NCBI GenBank assembly: GCA_034433305.1
Contig: DAOUAM010000038.1
Span: forward strand, 1-44,488
Direction: 5' to 3'
DNA from: DAOUAM01 sp034433305
Lineage (GTDB): Bacteria; Chloroflexota; Dehalococcoidia; Lucifugimonadales; DAOUAM01
DNA length: 44,488 bases
Shown: positions 15,165-22,819 of the stretch, piece after piece
Position numbering within the stretch: position 1 is the first letter of the stretch
How the letters are laid out: every line of letters starts with the position of its first letter
The notes under the pieces: model-generated
Seen by the model: only the letters and a program-made list of their open reading frames with translations
Database searches by the model: none
Told to the model about the DNA's origin: nothing
Program-made: the position numbers and the translations under genes

Positions 15165-16592
15165 ATGACCATACGCCGCCTGCCGCTAGCGGAGACGCTG
15201 AAGGCGCTGCCGCCCGAGTGGCCTCAGGACCCCATACCCGCCATCCGCCAGGCCATCGCCCGGTCGGGGCGCAAGGTCGCGGTGCTGGACGACGACCCCA
15301 CCGGCGCCCAGACGGTGTACGGCGTGCCGGTGCTGACGCGCTGGGACGTGGACTCGCTGGCCGCCGAACTGGGCGGCGAGTCCTCCACCTTCTACGTCCT
15401 TACTAATTCCCGCGGCCTGGCGCCATCGGCGGCCAGCGCCCTCAACGCCGAGATAGGCCACAACCTGCTAGAGGCGGCACGGAAGGCAGACCGTCCCTTC
15501 ACCATAGTCAGCCGCAGCGACTCCACCCTGCGGGGCCACTTCCCCGGCGAGGTGGAGGCGCTAGCCAGGGCCCTGGGCAACGGCTTCGACGCCTGGGTGC
15601 TCGTGCCCTTTTTCCTGGAGGGCGGGCGCTACACCTTGGACAACGTACACTACGTGGCCGAGGGCGACTGGCTGGTCCCGGCGGGCGAGACCGAGTTCGC
15701 GCGGGACCCCGCCTTCGGCTACCGCGCCTCGGACCTGCGCCTGTGGGTGGAGGAGAAGACGGGCGGGCGCGTGCGTGCCCAGGACGTGGCCTGCGTCTCC
15801 CTGGAGGACGTCAGGCGCGGCGGGCCGGAGCGCGTCTCCGGGCGCCTGCTGTGCCTGCCTCCTGGCGGCGTGTGCGTCGTGAATGCCGCCAGCTACCGCG
15901 ACCTGGAGGTCTTCGTGCTGGGGCTGCTGGACGCCGAGGCCAGGGGGCGCAGGTTCCTGTTCCGCACGGCGGCGTCCTTCATCCGGGCGCGCATGGGGCT
16001 GTATAGCCGGCCGCTGCTGACACGGGAGGAGCTGGCCCTGCCCGCTCAGGGGGGCGCGCTGGTAGTGGTCGGCTCCCACGTGCCCAGGACTTCCGGCCAG
16101 CTTGCCAGGCTCCTGGAGAGACCGGGGATAGAGGGAATCGAGGTCAGTGTGCCAGGGCTGCTGTCCGAGGCACGCCACGCCGCCGAGGTCTGGCGCGTGG
16201 CCCAGCAGGCCGGCGAGGCCCTGGAGGGCGGGCGCGACGTCGTCGTGTACACCAGCCGCCAGCTTGTCACGGGCAGCGATGCCGAGGACAGCCTCTCCAT
16301 AGGCCAGCGCGTCTCCGACGGCCTCATCGCCATCGTGCAGGGCATCGCCGCCAGGCCGCGCTACATTCTGGCCAAGGGCGGCATGACCTCCAGCCGCATC
16401 GCCACCGAGGGCCTGGGAGTCCGGCGGGCGCTGGTGCCCGGCCAGGTGCTGCCGGGCGTGCCCGTGTGGCGCCTCGGCCCAGAGAGCCGCTACCCGGGCC
16501 TGGCCTACGTGGTCTTCCCCGGCAACGTGGGCGGCCCGGACGCGCTGGCCGAGGTCGTGGACAGGCTCAGCGCCCGGGCCTCACCACCGTAA
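15165..16592 (+). CDS. Four-carbon acid sugar kinase family (DUF1537)
   Basis: The 475-residue protein shows both halves of the DUF1537/OtnK family. The N-terminal substrate-binding half has VAVLDDDPTGAQTVYGVPV (about 38-56) and SRSDSTLRGHFPGEVEAL. The C-terminal nucleotide-binding half has VVVGSHVPRTSGQLARL and ILAKGGMTSSRIATEGLGV, ending with VVFPGNVGGPDALAEVV. Known members phosphorylate four-carbon sugar acids such as D-threonate or D-erythronate with ATP; the exact substrate here is unknown. GGAGC precedes the ATG. The class II aldolase gene follows 184 nt downstream on the same strand, which supports a kinase-then-aldolase route for a sugar acid or ketose. Confidence 0.9.
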   Translation: MTIRRLPLAETLKALPPEWPQDPIPAIRQAIARSGRKVAVLDDDPTGAQTVYGVPVLTRWDVDSLAAELGGESSTFYVLTNSRGLAPSAASALNAEIGHNLLEAARKADRPFTIVSRSDSTLRGHFPGEVEALARALGNGFDAWVLVPFFLEGGRYTLDNVHYVAEGDWLVPAGETEFARDPAFGYRASDLRLWVEEKTGGRVRAQDVACVSLEDVRRGGPERVSGRLLCLPPGGVCVVNAASYRDLEVFVLGLLDAEARGRRFLFRTAASFIRARMGLYSRPLLTREELALPAQGGALVVVGSHVPRTSGQLARLLERPGIEGIEVSVPGLLSEARHAAEVWRVAQQAGEALEGGRDVVVYTSRQLVTGSDAEDSLSIGQRVSDGLIAIVQGIAARPRYILAKGGMTSSRIATEGLGVRRALVPGQVLPGVPVWRLGPESRYPGLAYVVFPGNVGGPDALAEVVDRLSARASPP

Positions 16593-16632
16593 GGGGCTAT
16601 AATACTGACTCTGCCTGAAAGTGGCGGTAAAG

Positions 16633-16735
16633 TCCCTTCTCCCCTGGCGGGAGAAGGCCAGGATGAGGGGGAGACCTGGCACCATCCACAGGTTTCACCC
16701 TCACCTGAGTCCTTTCCCGACAATGGAGAGGGCAT
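16633..16735. repeat. Intergenic hairpin repeat, about 100 nt
   Basis: CCTTCTCCC (16635-16643) and GGGAGAAGG (16649-16657) form a 9-bp stem, followed by CAGGATGAGGGGGA and, after a spacer, TTTCACCCTCACCTGAG and CCTTTCCC...GGAGAGGG. This matches a widespread type of bacterial dispersed repeat in which the two ends are partly complementary (GATGAGGG against CCCTCA). It separates the DUF1537 and aldolase genes. Confidence 0.6.
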
Positions 16736-16776
16736 AGCGGCTGCTCTGGGGCAGACCAGGTATCAGGAGGACACCA

Positions 16777-17622
16777 ATGCTCGCCTCCACGCTGGACCTG
16801 CTGCGCGCGGCCCGCGCCGGCGGCTACGCCATCGGCGCCTTCAACGTCTATAACCTGGAGGGAGTGCAGGCGGTGGTGAGGGCCGCCGAGGCCGAAATCA
16901 GCCCGGCCATGCTCCAGCTTCATCCCGCATCCCTGAAGCAGGGCGGGCCGCCGCTGGTGGCCCTGTGCCTGGCCGCCGCCAGGGAAGCCAGGGTGCCCAT
17001 GTCCGTCCACCTGGACCACGCCTCTTCCGCCGAGGACATTCGCGCCGCCCTGGCCGCTGGCATGACGTCTATCATGGCCGACGGCTCCCACCTGTCTTAC
17101 GAGGAGAACGCCGAGTTCACCCGCCGGATGGCCGAGCTGGCCCACGGCCACGGGGGCGCCGTGGAGGCGGAGCTGGGACGGCTCAGCGGCACCGAGGACG
17201 GCCTGACTGTCGCTGAGTACGAGGCCAGGCTTACCGACCCCGGGCAGTCTGCTGACTTCGTGGCGAGGACGGGCATTGACGCCCTGGCTGTCTGCATCGG
17301 CAACGTCCATGGCCGCTACCGGGGCGAGCCACGGCTGGACTTGGAGCGGCTAGCTGCCATCCACAAGGCCGTGCCCGTGCCGCTGGTGCTGCACGGCGCC
17401 TCGGGCCTGCCAGAGGCACTGGTAAGCCGCTCCATCGCCCTGGGCGTGTGCAAGCTCAACGTGAACACTGAGGTGCGCGAGGCCTACATCGGCACACTGA
17501 AGGAGCGGCTGGCGTCGCCCAGGACTCCCGACCTGGTGGAGCTGATGCAGGCGGCTGTGTCGGCCATGCAGGCAGTAGTCATCGCCAAGCTGAGGCTCTT
17601 CGGCTCTTCCGGGCGGGCGTGA
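16777..17622 (+). CDS. Class II (zinc) ketose-bisphosphate aldolase, GatY/KbaY/FbaA-like
   Basis: The 281-residue protein has the class II aldolase layout: GGYAIGAFNVYNLEGVQAVV at the start, the first zinc ligands in SVHLDHASS (about 76-84), a metal-binding glutamate in GGAVEAELGRLSG, further histidines in CIGNVHGRY and LVLHGASGLP, and the phosphate-binding end KLNVNTEVREAY. Length matches tagatose/fructose-bisphosphate aldolases. The reaction is reversible cleavage of a ketose bisphosphate to dihydroxyacetone phosphate plus an aldehyde. AGGAGG 7 nt before the ATG is a strong ribosome binding site. Its partner is the DUF1537 kinase upstream, so a catabolic role is likelier than glycolysis. 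It is convergent with glyA, 30 nt apart. Confidence 0.9.
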   Translation: MLASTLDLLRAARAGGYAIGAFNVYNLEGVQAVVRAAEAEISPAMLQLHPASLKQGGPPLVALCLAAAREARVPMSVHLDHASSAEDIRAALAAGMTSIMADGSHLSYEENAEFTRRMAELAHGHGGAVEAELGRLSGTEDGLTVAEYEARLTDPGQSADFVARTGIDALAVCIGNVHGRYRGEPRLDLERLAAIHKAVPVPLVLHGASGLPEALVSRSIALGVCKLNVNTEVREAYIGTLKERLASPRTPDLVELMQAAVSAMQAVVIAKLRLFGSSGRA

Positions 17623-17652
17623 CATACCGCCGATGCAGACCGGAGCGGCGGC

Positions 17653-18897
17653 CTATATGTCTATCCCGGGCACCGGGAACCGGGAGGTCAGGGCGACGAC
17701 CTCTTCGCGCACCTGGCGCTCGACGGCCTCGTTGCCGATGTTGCTGAGCGTCTTCAGGATGAGCCTTGCCACCTGGGCCATCTCCGCCGGGCCAAAGCCC
17801 CGGGTGGTGACGGCCGGCGTGCCCAGCCGCAGGCCGCTGGTGACCCTGGGCGGCCTGGGGTCGTAGGGAATGGCGTTGCGGTTCACCGTGATGTAGGCCC
17901 GGCCAAGGGCCTCTTCTGCGTCGCGCCCGGTGATGCCCAGTGGCGTCAGGTCCACCAGCACCATGTGGTTGTCGGTACCGCCTGATACCAGGCGTATGCC
18001 CCCTGCGCGAAGGCCATCGGCCAGGGCGCGGGCGTTGGCGACGATGGCCTGCTGGTACTGGGCGAAGTCGGGCTTCATAGCCTCGCCGAAGGCGACGGCC
18101 TTGGCGGCGATGATGTGCTCCAGCGGCCCGCCCTGGGTGTAGGGGAAGACAGCCCTATCCACATCCCTGGCCAGCTCCTCGGTGCAGAGGATGAGGCCGC
18201 CGCGAGGCCCCCGCAGCGTCTTGTGGGTTGTGGACGTGACAATCTGGGCATGGGGCAGGCAGGACGGATGCACGCCGGCGGCGACGAGGCCGGCAATGTG
18301 GGCCATGTCCACCATGAGCCTGGCGCCCACCTCATCGGCGATGGCCCGGAAGCGGGGGAAGTCTATGACCCTGGGGTAGGCTGTGGCCCCGGCCACTATG
18401 AGCCTGGGCCGGTGCTCCCTGGCCAGGCGCTCCACCTCGTCGTAGTCAATAAGCTCCGTCTCCCGGTCCACGCCGTAGGACACGAACCTGTAAAGCTGGC
18501 CGGAGAAGTTGACCGGGCTGCCGTGGGTCAGGTGGCCTCCCTGGTCCAGGCGCATGCCCATGATGGTGTCGCCGGGCTTGAGGAGGGCGAAGTAGGCGGC
18601 CATGTTGGCCTGGGCGCCGCTATGAGGCTGGACGTTGGCATGCTTGGCGTTGAACAGTGTCTTGGCCCGCTCCATGGCCAGCCTCTCGGCCACGTCTATG
18701 AACTCGCAGCCGCCGTAGTAGCGGCGGCCCGGGTAGCCCTCGGCGTACTTGTTGGTGAGGACGGAGCCCTGGGCCTCCAGCACAGCCTTGCTGGCGTAGT
18801 TCTCCGAGGCTATCAGGTCAATGTTACGCCTCTGGCGCTCTATCTCCTTCTGGATGGCCTGTGCGACCTCAGGGTCGCGCTGCATCAGAATGCTCAT
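17653..18897 (-). CDS. glyA: Serine hydroxymethyltransferase
   Basis: The 414-residue protein is a complete SHMT. It has the N-terminal NIDLIASENYASKAVLEAQGS, the NKYAEGYPGRRYYGGCEF segment, the QPHSGAQANMAAY loop and the PLP-lysine site VTSTTHKTLRGPRGG (Lys near 229). It interconverts serine and glycine with tetrahydrofolate, feeding one-carbon metabolism. The ATG at 18897 has AAGGAG and GAGGAC stretches within 15 nt upstream. It follows hpf on the same strand, with 72 nt between them, and is convergent with the aldolase gene. Nothing in the sequence looks unusual. Confidence 0.97.
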   Translation of the reverse strand: MSILMQRDPEVAQAIQKEIERQRRNIDLIASENYASKAVLEAQGSVLTNKYAEGYPGRRYYGGCEFIDVAERLAMERAKTLFNAKHANVQPHSGAQANMAAYFALLKPGDTIMGMRLDQGGHLTHGSPVNFSGQLYRFVSYGVDRETELIDYDEVERLAREHRPRLIVAGATAYPRVIDFPRFRAIADEVGARLMVDMAHIAGLVAAGVHPSCLPHAQIVTSTTHKTLRGPRGGLILCTEELARDVDRAVFPYTQGGPLEHIIAAKAVAFGEAMKPDFAQYQQAIVANARALADGLRAGGIRLVSGGTDNHMVLVDLTPLGITGRDAEEALGRAYITVNRNAIPYDPRPPRVTSGLRLGTPAVTTRGFGPAEMAQVARLILKTLSNIGNEAVERQVREEVVALTSRFPVPGIDI

Positions 18898-18969
18898 GTC
18901 CGTCCTCGCTCCTTGCCTGACAGCGGTCGGCCTCTAGTCTATTCCCCGGCAGTGCCCGCGTCAACGCAG

Positions 18970-19554
18970 CTATACAAGCTCAGGCTCAATGACGCCAAAG
19001 TCGCCGTCGCGGCGGCGATAGACGACGTTGTACTCAGAGGAGTCAATGTTATAGAAGAGGAAGAAGTCGTGGCCCAGGAGTTCCATCTGGAGGATGGCGT
19101 CCTCCACCGTCATGGGCGTCATGCGGAAGCGTTTGGTCCGCACTACCCTGCCAGACTGGTGGAGGGCCACCTCGTCCGTCTCTTCCAGGGCGGGCGCGGC
19201 CTCCTCGGTCGTATCGGCCAGGGCGGTAGCCCTGGCGGCCTTTCTGGCCTGGGCAGTGCGATAGACCTTGTCCTTGAAGCGCTGTATCTGGCGGTCCATA
19301 ACGTCGGCGACGGCGTCCACGGCAGCAAAGAGGTTGAGGCCGCTTTCCTCGCCCCGCAGGGTATGCTTTCCGGCGTAGAGGGTCATCTGGGCGACGATGC
19401 GCTCGTCCTGGGAGCGAGCAGAGGTGCGCGCAAGCTCCAGCTTGGCGTCGGAGATGGGGCGCAGGTGGCGTTCCAGCCTGTGGATTTTCTTCCTTATGTA
19501 GTCCTCGGCCTGCCCATTAAGCTCCAGGTTCCTGGTGTAAATCTTGATGTCCAT
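18970..19554 (-). CDS. hpf: Ribosome hibernation promoting factor, long form
   Basis: From the ATG at 19554, preceded by AAAAGGAGG, the product is 194 residues. The N-terminal domain (about 1-100) is the S30AE/HPF fold: MDIKIYTRNLELNGQAEDYIRKK and the VDAVADVMDRQIQRFKDKV helix. A flexible Ala/Glu-rich linker follows (about 105-130). The C-terminal dimerisation domain is RTKRFRMTPMTVEDAILQMELLGHDFFLFYN. Long HPF alone drives formation of 100S ribosome dimers in stationary phase. A good promoter (TTGAAC, 17 nt, TACAAT) lies at 19789-19761, giving an unusually long leader of about 200 nt with a hairpin and possible upstream ORF. thrC is transcribed divergently. Confidence 0.95.
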   Translation of the reverse strand: MDIKIYTRNLELNGQAEDYIRKKIHRLERHLRPISDAKLELARTSARSQDERIVAQMTLYAGKHTLRGEESGLNLFAAVDAVADVMDRQIQRFKDKVYRTAQARKAARATALADTTEEAAPALEETDEVALHQSGRVVRTKRFRMTPMTVEDAILQMELLGHDFFLFYNIDSSEYNVVYRRRDGDFGVIEPELV

Positions 19555-19652
19555 GCGGGCCCTCCTTTTGTTGGACAAGAAACGGTCCGCCGACTCACCC
19601 CGGCACGTGCAAGCCTGGCCTTTCGAGGGACTGCCTGGGGCATGCTTCCTGG

Positions 19653-19686
19653 CCCTTCAGGGTAAATACCGGTCAGCCCTGAGGGG
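19653..19686 (-). promoter_or_regulatory. Hairpin in the hpf leader
   Basis: A 10-bp stem (19653-19662 with 19677-19686, one G-U pair) closes a 14-nt loop. It lies in the predicted hpf 5' untranslated region about 100 nt before the start codon. No T-tract follows. Confidence 0.5.
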
Positions 19687-19695
19687 TATAGTCAC
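19657..19695 (-). CDS. Possible 12-residue upstream ORF in the hpf leader
   Basis: A GTG at 19695 opens MTIPLRADRYLP and ends at a TGA inside the leader hairpin. AAAGGA lies just upstream. The GTG is itself part of AAGGAGGTGA (19701-19692), a perfect complement to the 16S rRNA 3' end, which is either a ribosome landing site or the reason the ORF is translated. Coding status is speculative. Confidence 0.25.
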   Translation of the reverse strand: MTIPLRADRYLP

Positions 19696-19760
19696 CTCCT
19701 TCCTTTCTGCGACAGGCCTCTGCTCAAGTAGGGCGCCTGGACATACCTCTGCTGATTGCC

Positions 19761-19789
19761 ATTGTATGGCCGGGTGTGTCGGTGTTCAA
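19761..19789 (-). promoter_or_regulatory. Promoter of hpf
   Basis: On the reverse strand TTGAAC (19789-19784) and TACAAT (19766-19761) are separated by 17 nt. The predicted start is near 19754. It is back to back with the thrC promoter, the two -35 boxes being 2 nt apart. Confidence 0.6.
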
Positions 19790-19791
19790 GG

Positions 19792-19821
19792 TTGCACGCC
19801 GGGCTACTTGTCACGTATGCT
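19792..19821 (+). promoter_or_regulatory. Promoter of thrC
   Basis: TTGCAC (19792-19797) and TATGCT (19816-19821) have an 18-nt spacer. The leader would be about 150 nt; it holds an AGCGCCG/CGGCGCT pairing just before the gene but no T-box or known riboswitch that I recognise. Confidence 0.45.
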
Positions 19822-19978
19822 AGCCTGAAGTACAGTATGTCCAGCACCGCGAAGTGCAGGATTGCCCGCCAACCTGCCGATGTGTTAGCTTGAGAAGGAA
19901 TTTAACCCCGAGCGCCGCGCGTGACATCGGTGAAGGCCCCCGTTTTTCAGGCCCGGCGCTGCTAGAAATCGGAGCAAG

Positions 19979-21034
19979 ATGCGACAAGGGGTACTGGAGC
20001 GCTACAGAAAGTACCTGCCCGTGACGGAGCGTACGCCTATCTTCAGCCTGGGCGAGGGGCTGACGCCGCTGGTGAAGTCCCGCAAGCTGGGCCAGAAGGT
20101 GGGCTGCGAGGAGCTATACTTCAAGCTGGAGGGGTGCAACCCCACAGGCTCCTTCAAGGACAGAGGCATGGTGGTGGCCGTCGCCAAGGCCATTGAAGAA
20201 GGCGGCACCAGCATCGTTTGCGCCTCCACGGGCAACACCAGCGCCTCGGCGGCGGCCTACGGGGCCTACTGCGGCGTGCCCACCATCGTCTTCGTTCCCA
20301 AGGGCAACGTGGCGCGGGGTAAACTGGCCCAGGCCATCGCATACGGCGCGCGCATCATTCTGGTACGGGGCAACTTCGACCACGCCCTGGACATTGTGCG
20401 CGCCCTGACCAGGAAGCACCCCATTGTCCTGGTGAACTCCATTAACCCCCACCGCATCCAGGGCCAGAAGACGGCTGCCTTCGAGATAGTGGAGGACCTG
20501 GGCAGCGCTCCAGACTACGTTTTCATCCCTGTAGGCAACGCTGGCAACATCACAGCCTACTGGCTGGGCTTCAAGGAGGCGTGTTCTCTGGGGTGGACCT
20601 CAGTCCACCCCAGGATGATGGGCTTCCAGGCAGAGGGAGCCGCGCCCATTGTGCGCGGGACGCCCATCAAGGAGCCTGAGACCATCGCCTCGGCCATCCG
20701 CGTGGGCAACCCCGCGAGCTGGCAGAGTGCCCTCAAGGCGCGGGACGAGTCCGGTGGGGCCATTGACATGGTATCTGACAGAGAGATAGTCGAGGCTTAC
20801 AGGCTGATGGCGCAGATGGAAGGCATCTTCTGCGAGCCTGCCTCCGCCGCCGGTGTCGCCGGGCTTTTGAAACTCTCCAGGGCCGGCCTGCATCTCAAAG
20901 GAAAGAAGGTCGTCTGCATCATAACGGGGTCGGGCCTCAAAGACCCGGACATGGCCAACGAGCTAAGCACCGCCCCGCTGGAGGAGTGCCCAGCGGACAT
21001 GACAGCCGTGGAGCGGGCGCTGGCACTGTCCTGA
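19979..21034 (+). CDS. thrC: Threonine synthase
   Basis: The 351-residue protein is a short-type, PLP-dependent threonine synthase. SLGEGLTPLV is at 23-32, and the PLP-lysine motif NPTGSFKDRGM places Lys60 as the Schiff base. ASTGNTSASAAAYGA follows. The phosphate-binding VGNAGNITAYWLGF and the MGFQAEGAAPIVRG stretch come later. It converts O-phosphohomoserine to threonine. The ATG has GGAG 5 nt upstream. Codons 204-212 contain a perfect 11-bp hairpin. folE starts about 50 nt downstream, beginning a rightward group of five genes. Confidence 0.95.
   Translation: MRQGVLERYRKYLPVTERTPIFSLGEGLTPLVKSRKLGQKVGCEELYFKLEGCNPTGSFKDRGMVVAVAKAIEEGGTSIVCASTGNTSASAAAYGAYCGVPTIVFVPKGNVARGKLAQAIAYGARIILVRGNFDHALDIVRALTRKHPIVLVNSINPHRIQGQKTAAFEIVEDLGSAPDYVFIPVGNAGNITAYWLGFKEACSLGWTSVHPRMMGFQAEGAAPIVRGTPIKEPETIASAIRVGNPASWQSALKARDESGGAIDMVSDREIVEAYRLMAQMEGIFCEPASAAGVAGLLKLSRAGLHLKGKKVVCIITGSGLKDPDMANELSTAPLEECPADMTAVERALALS
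20588..20613. repeat. 11-bp perfect hairpin inside thrC
   Basis: CTGGGGTGGAC (20588-20598) and GTCCACCCCAG (20603-20613) pair exactly around a CTCA tetraloop. The segment encodes LGWTSVHPR, a variable stretch just before the conserved MMGFQAEGA. Confidence 0.75.
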
Positions 21035-21081
21035 GGGCTGGCCTTGACCGAAGGCCGCGCAGGGACCAGACACAGGGCAAC

Positions 21082-21657
21082 ATGCAGGGAGTTGCATTGA
21101 TCAACGAGGAAAAGATTAAAGAGGCAGTTAGCTCCATCATCATTGCCATAGGCGAGGACCCGGAAAGGGAAGGACTGCTGGAGACGCCCAGGCGCGTGGC
21201 CCAGATGTATGCCGAGTTCTTCGCTGGCCTGGGCCAGGACCCGGCAGCAGTCCTCAGCACCGGGTTCGAGGAAGGCCATACAGAGATAGTCGTCCTCAAG
21301 GACATCTCCTTTTTCTCCATATGCGAGCACCACTTCCTGCCCTTTTATGGGTCGGCCCACATCGGGTACATTCCCAAGGGCCGCGTCGTGGGGGCGAGCA
21401 AGCTGGCCCGCGCCCTGGACATCCTGGCCCGCCGTCCACAGCTACAGGAGAGGCTTACCCGGCAGCTTGTGGACACCATCTACAACACTGTCCAGCCAGA
21501 GGGTGTAGCCGCCGTCATATCCGCCGAGCACATGTGCATGTCGCTGCGCGGCGTCAAGAAGCCCGGCAGCAAGGTGCTGACTTCGGCCAGCCGGGGAAGC
21601 TTCAAGAGCCTGGTCGCCACCAGGCAGGAGTTCCTGGCCTTGCTGCGGGAGTCCTGA
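21082..21657 (+). CDS. folE: GTP cyclohydrolase I
   Basis: The 191-residue product carries all family marks: GLLETPRRVAQMYAEFF, the zinc site FSICEHHFLPFYG (Cys81, His83, His84), IGYIPKGRVVGASKLAR, RPQLQERLTRQ and the second cysteine in AEHMCMSLRGVKKPG. It converts GTP to dihydroneopterin triphosphate, the first step of folate synthesis. I use ATG 21082; a TTG at 21097 has a better ribosome binding site (GGGAG, 5-nt gap) and is a real alternative. It lies between thrC and the BioF2-like gene, whose ATG is 4 nt after the folE stop. A longer reading from 20986 would overlap thrC. Confidence 0.95.
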   Translation: MQGVALINEEKIKEAVSSIIIAIGEDPEREGLLETPRRVAQMYAEFFAGLGQDPAAVLSTGFEEGHTEIVVLKDISFFSICEHHFLPFYGSAHIGYIPKGRVVGASKLARALDILARRPQLQERLTRQLVDTIYNTVQPEGVAAVISAEHMCMSLRGVKKPGSKVLTSASRGSFKSLVATRQEFLALLRES

Positions 21658-21661
21658 AGCC

Positions 21662-22639
21662 ATGCCCTTTTCAGTGCAGGTCCACGGGTTCAGCGAAATC
21701 CAGGGCGAGTGGGCGGAGCTCCTGCCGGAGTGTACGACCAATACCATCTTCGTCACCCCCTGGTGGCAGGCGGCCTGGTGGCAACGCTTTGGCACTGGGG
21801 CTGAGCTGTGCATAGCGTCGGTGCGCAACGGCGGCTCCGTCCTGGGCATCGCTCCGCTGGTCCTCAGGGATGGCGTGGTATCTTTCCTGGGCGACACCGA
21901 CCTGTTTGACTACCACGACTTCATCGTGCCGCGAGGCAAGGAGGACGCCTTCTACCCGGCGCTGTGCGAGTTCCTGCTCAGTCTGGACTGGCACACCCTT
22001 GAGCTCAAGTCAGTGCCCGAGGACTCTCCCACCCTGCGCTACGTCCCGGCGCTGGCTGGGAGGAAGGGGTTCGCGGTGGAGCTAAAGGAGGAGGACAGAG
22101 CGCCCATCGCTGTCCTGCCGTCCACCTGGGAGGAGTACCTGGAGAGGCTGAGCAAGAAAGACCGCCACGAGCTGCGCAGAAAGCTGCGCCGGCTGGAGAA
22201 GGCCAGCGGTAGCCGGCAGTACGTGTGTACCATGCCCGATGTGGTCGCCGCCTCCATGCAGGAGTTCTTTCACCTGCTCCGGGCCAGCGACCCCAACAAG
22301 CAGGAGTTCCTGACGCCAGAGCGGGAGGGCTTCTTCAGGGACGTGGCCGCCGAGCTTGCCAGGCGGGGCCAGTTCAGGCTCTACTTCCTGGAGGTCGAGG
22401 GGGTCCGCGTCGCAGCCTGCATCTGCTTCGACCACGCCGACAGCTATTTGCTGTACAATAGTGGTTACGACCCCAGCTACTCCGCTCTAAGCGTGGGGCT
22501 GCTCAACAAGGCCCTGTGCCTCAAGGAGGCCATCGAGGAAGGCAGAAAGTACTTCGACTTCCTGAGGGGCACAGAGCGCTACAAGTACGACCTGGGCGGG
22601 ACGGACCGGGTCATTTATCGGCTAACGGTGCGCCGCTGA
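21662..22639 (+). CDS. GNAT-fold BioF2/FemAB-like acyltransferase
   Basis: The 325-residue protein resembles the BioF2-like/FemAB group of GNAT-fold transferases. An N-terminal half with TIFVTPWWQAAWWQRFG and GIAPLVLRDGVVSFLGDTDLFDYHDF is followed by the basic helix KKDRHELRRKLRRLEKA (about 161-177). The C-terminal half has GVRVAACICFDHADSYLLYNSGY and ends in YFDFLRGTERYKYDLGG. Relatives attach aminoacyl or acyl groups in cell-wall, polysaccharide or lipid pathways. The YFDFLRGxExYKxxxG ending is typical. It is cytoplasmic with no membrane segment. Position next to a GT4 glycosyltransferase fits a glycoconjugate role, but the substrate is unknown. Confidence 0.8.
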   Translation: MPFSVQVHGFSEIQGEWAELLPECTTNTIFVTPWWQAAWWQRFGTGAELCIASVRNGGSVLGIAPLVLRDGVVSFLGDTDLFDYHDFIVPRGKEDAFYPALCEFLLSLDWHTLELKSVPEDSPTLRYVPALAGRKGFAVELKEEDRAPIAVLPSTWEEYLERLSKKDRHELRRKLRRLEKASGSRQYVCTMPDVVAASMQEFFHLLRASDPNKQEFLTPEREGFFRDVAAELARRGQFRLYFLEVEGVRVAACICFDHADSYLLYNSGYDPSYSALSVGLLNKALCLKEAIEEGRKYFDFLRGTERYKYDLGGTDRVIYRLTVRR

Positions 22640-22819
22640 CACTTGTATGATTTGACTCCATAGGCAAAATCGCAGTCTGGGGGACCCGCAGCCCCACATG
22701 GCCACGCCCGCGCCGGGGCGTCGTGGCGTTGCCGTAGTGGCCGGTGGCCCGGCGCCGCCGGTAACGTGCAACGCTGGCCGCCTTTTGCCACACCCAGTCC
22801 TGCTCTCTGGAGTAGTCGA

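Noticed and set aside
18115..19665. 516-residue plus-strand frame
   Set aside because: Shadow of glyA and hpf; no start signal or recognisable motif.
19828..19978. Possible T-box or amino-acid riboswitch before thrC
   Set aside because: No T-box consensus, specifier loop or terminator with T-tract is visible; only one 7-bp pairing.
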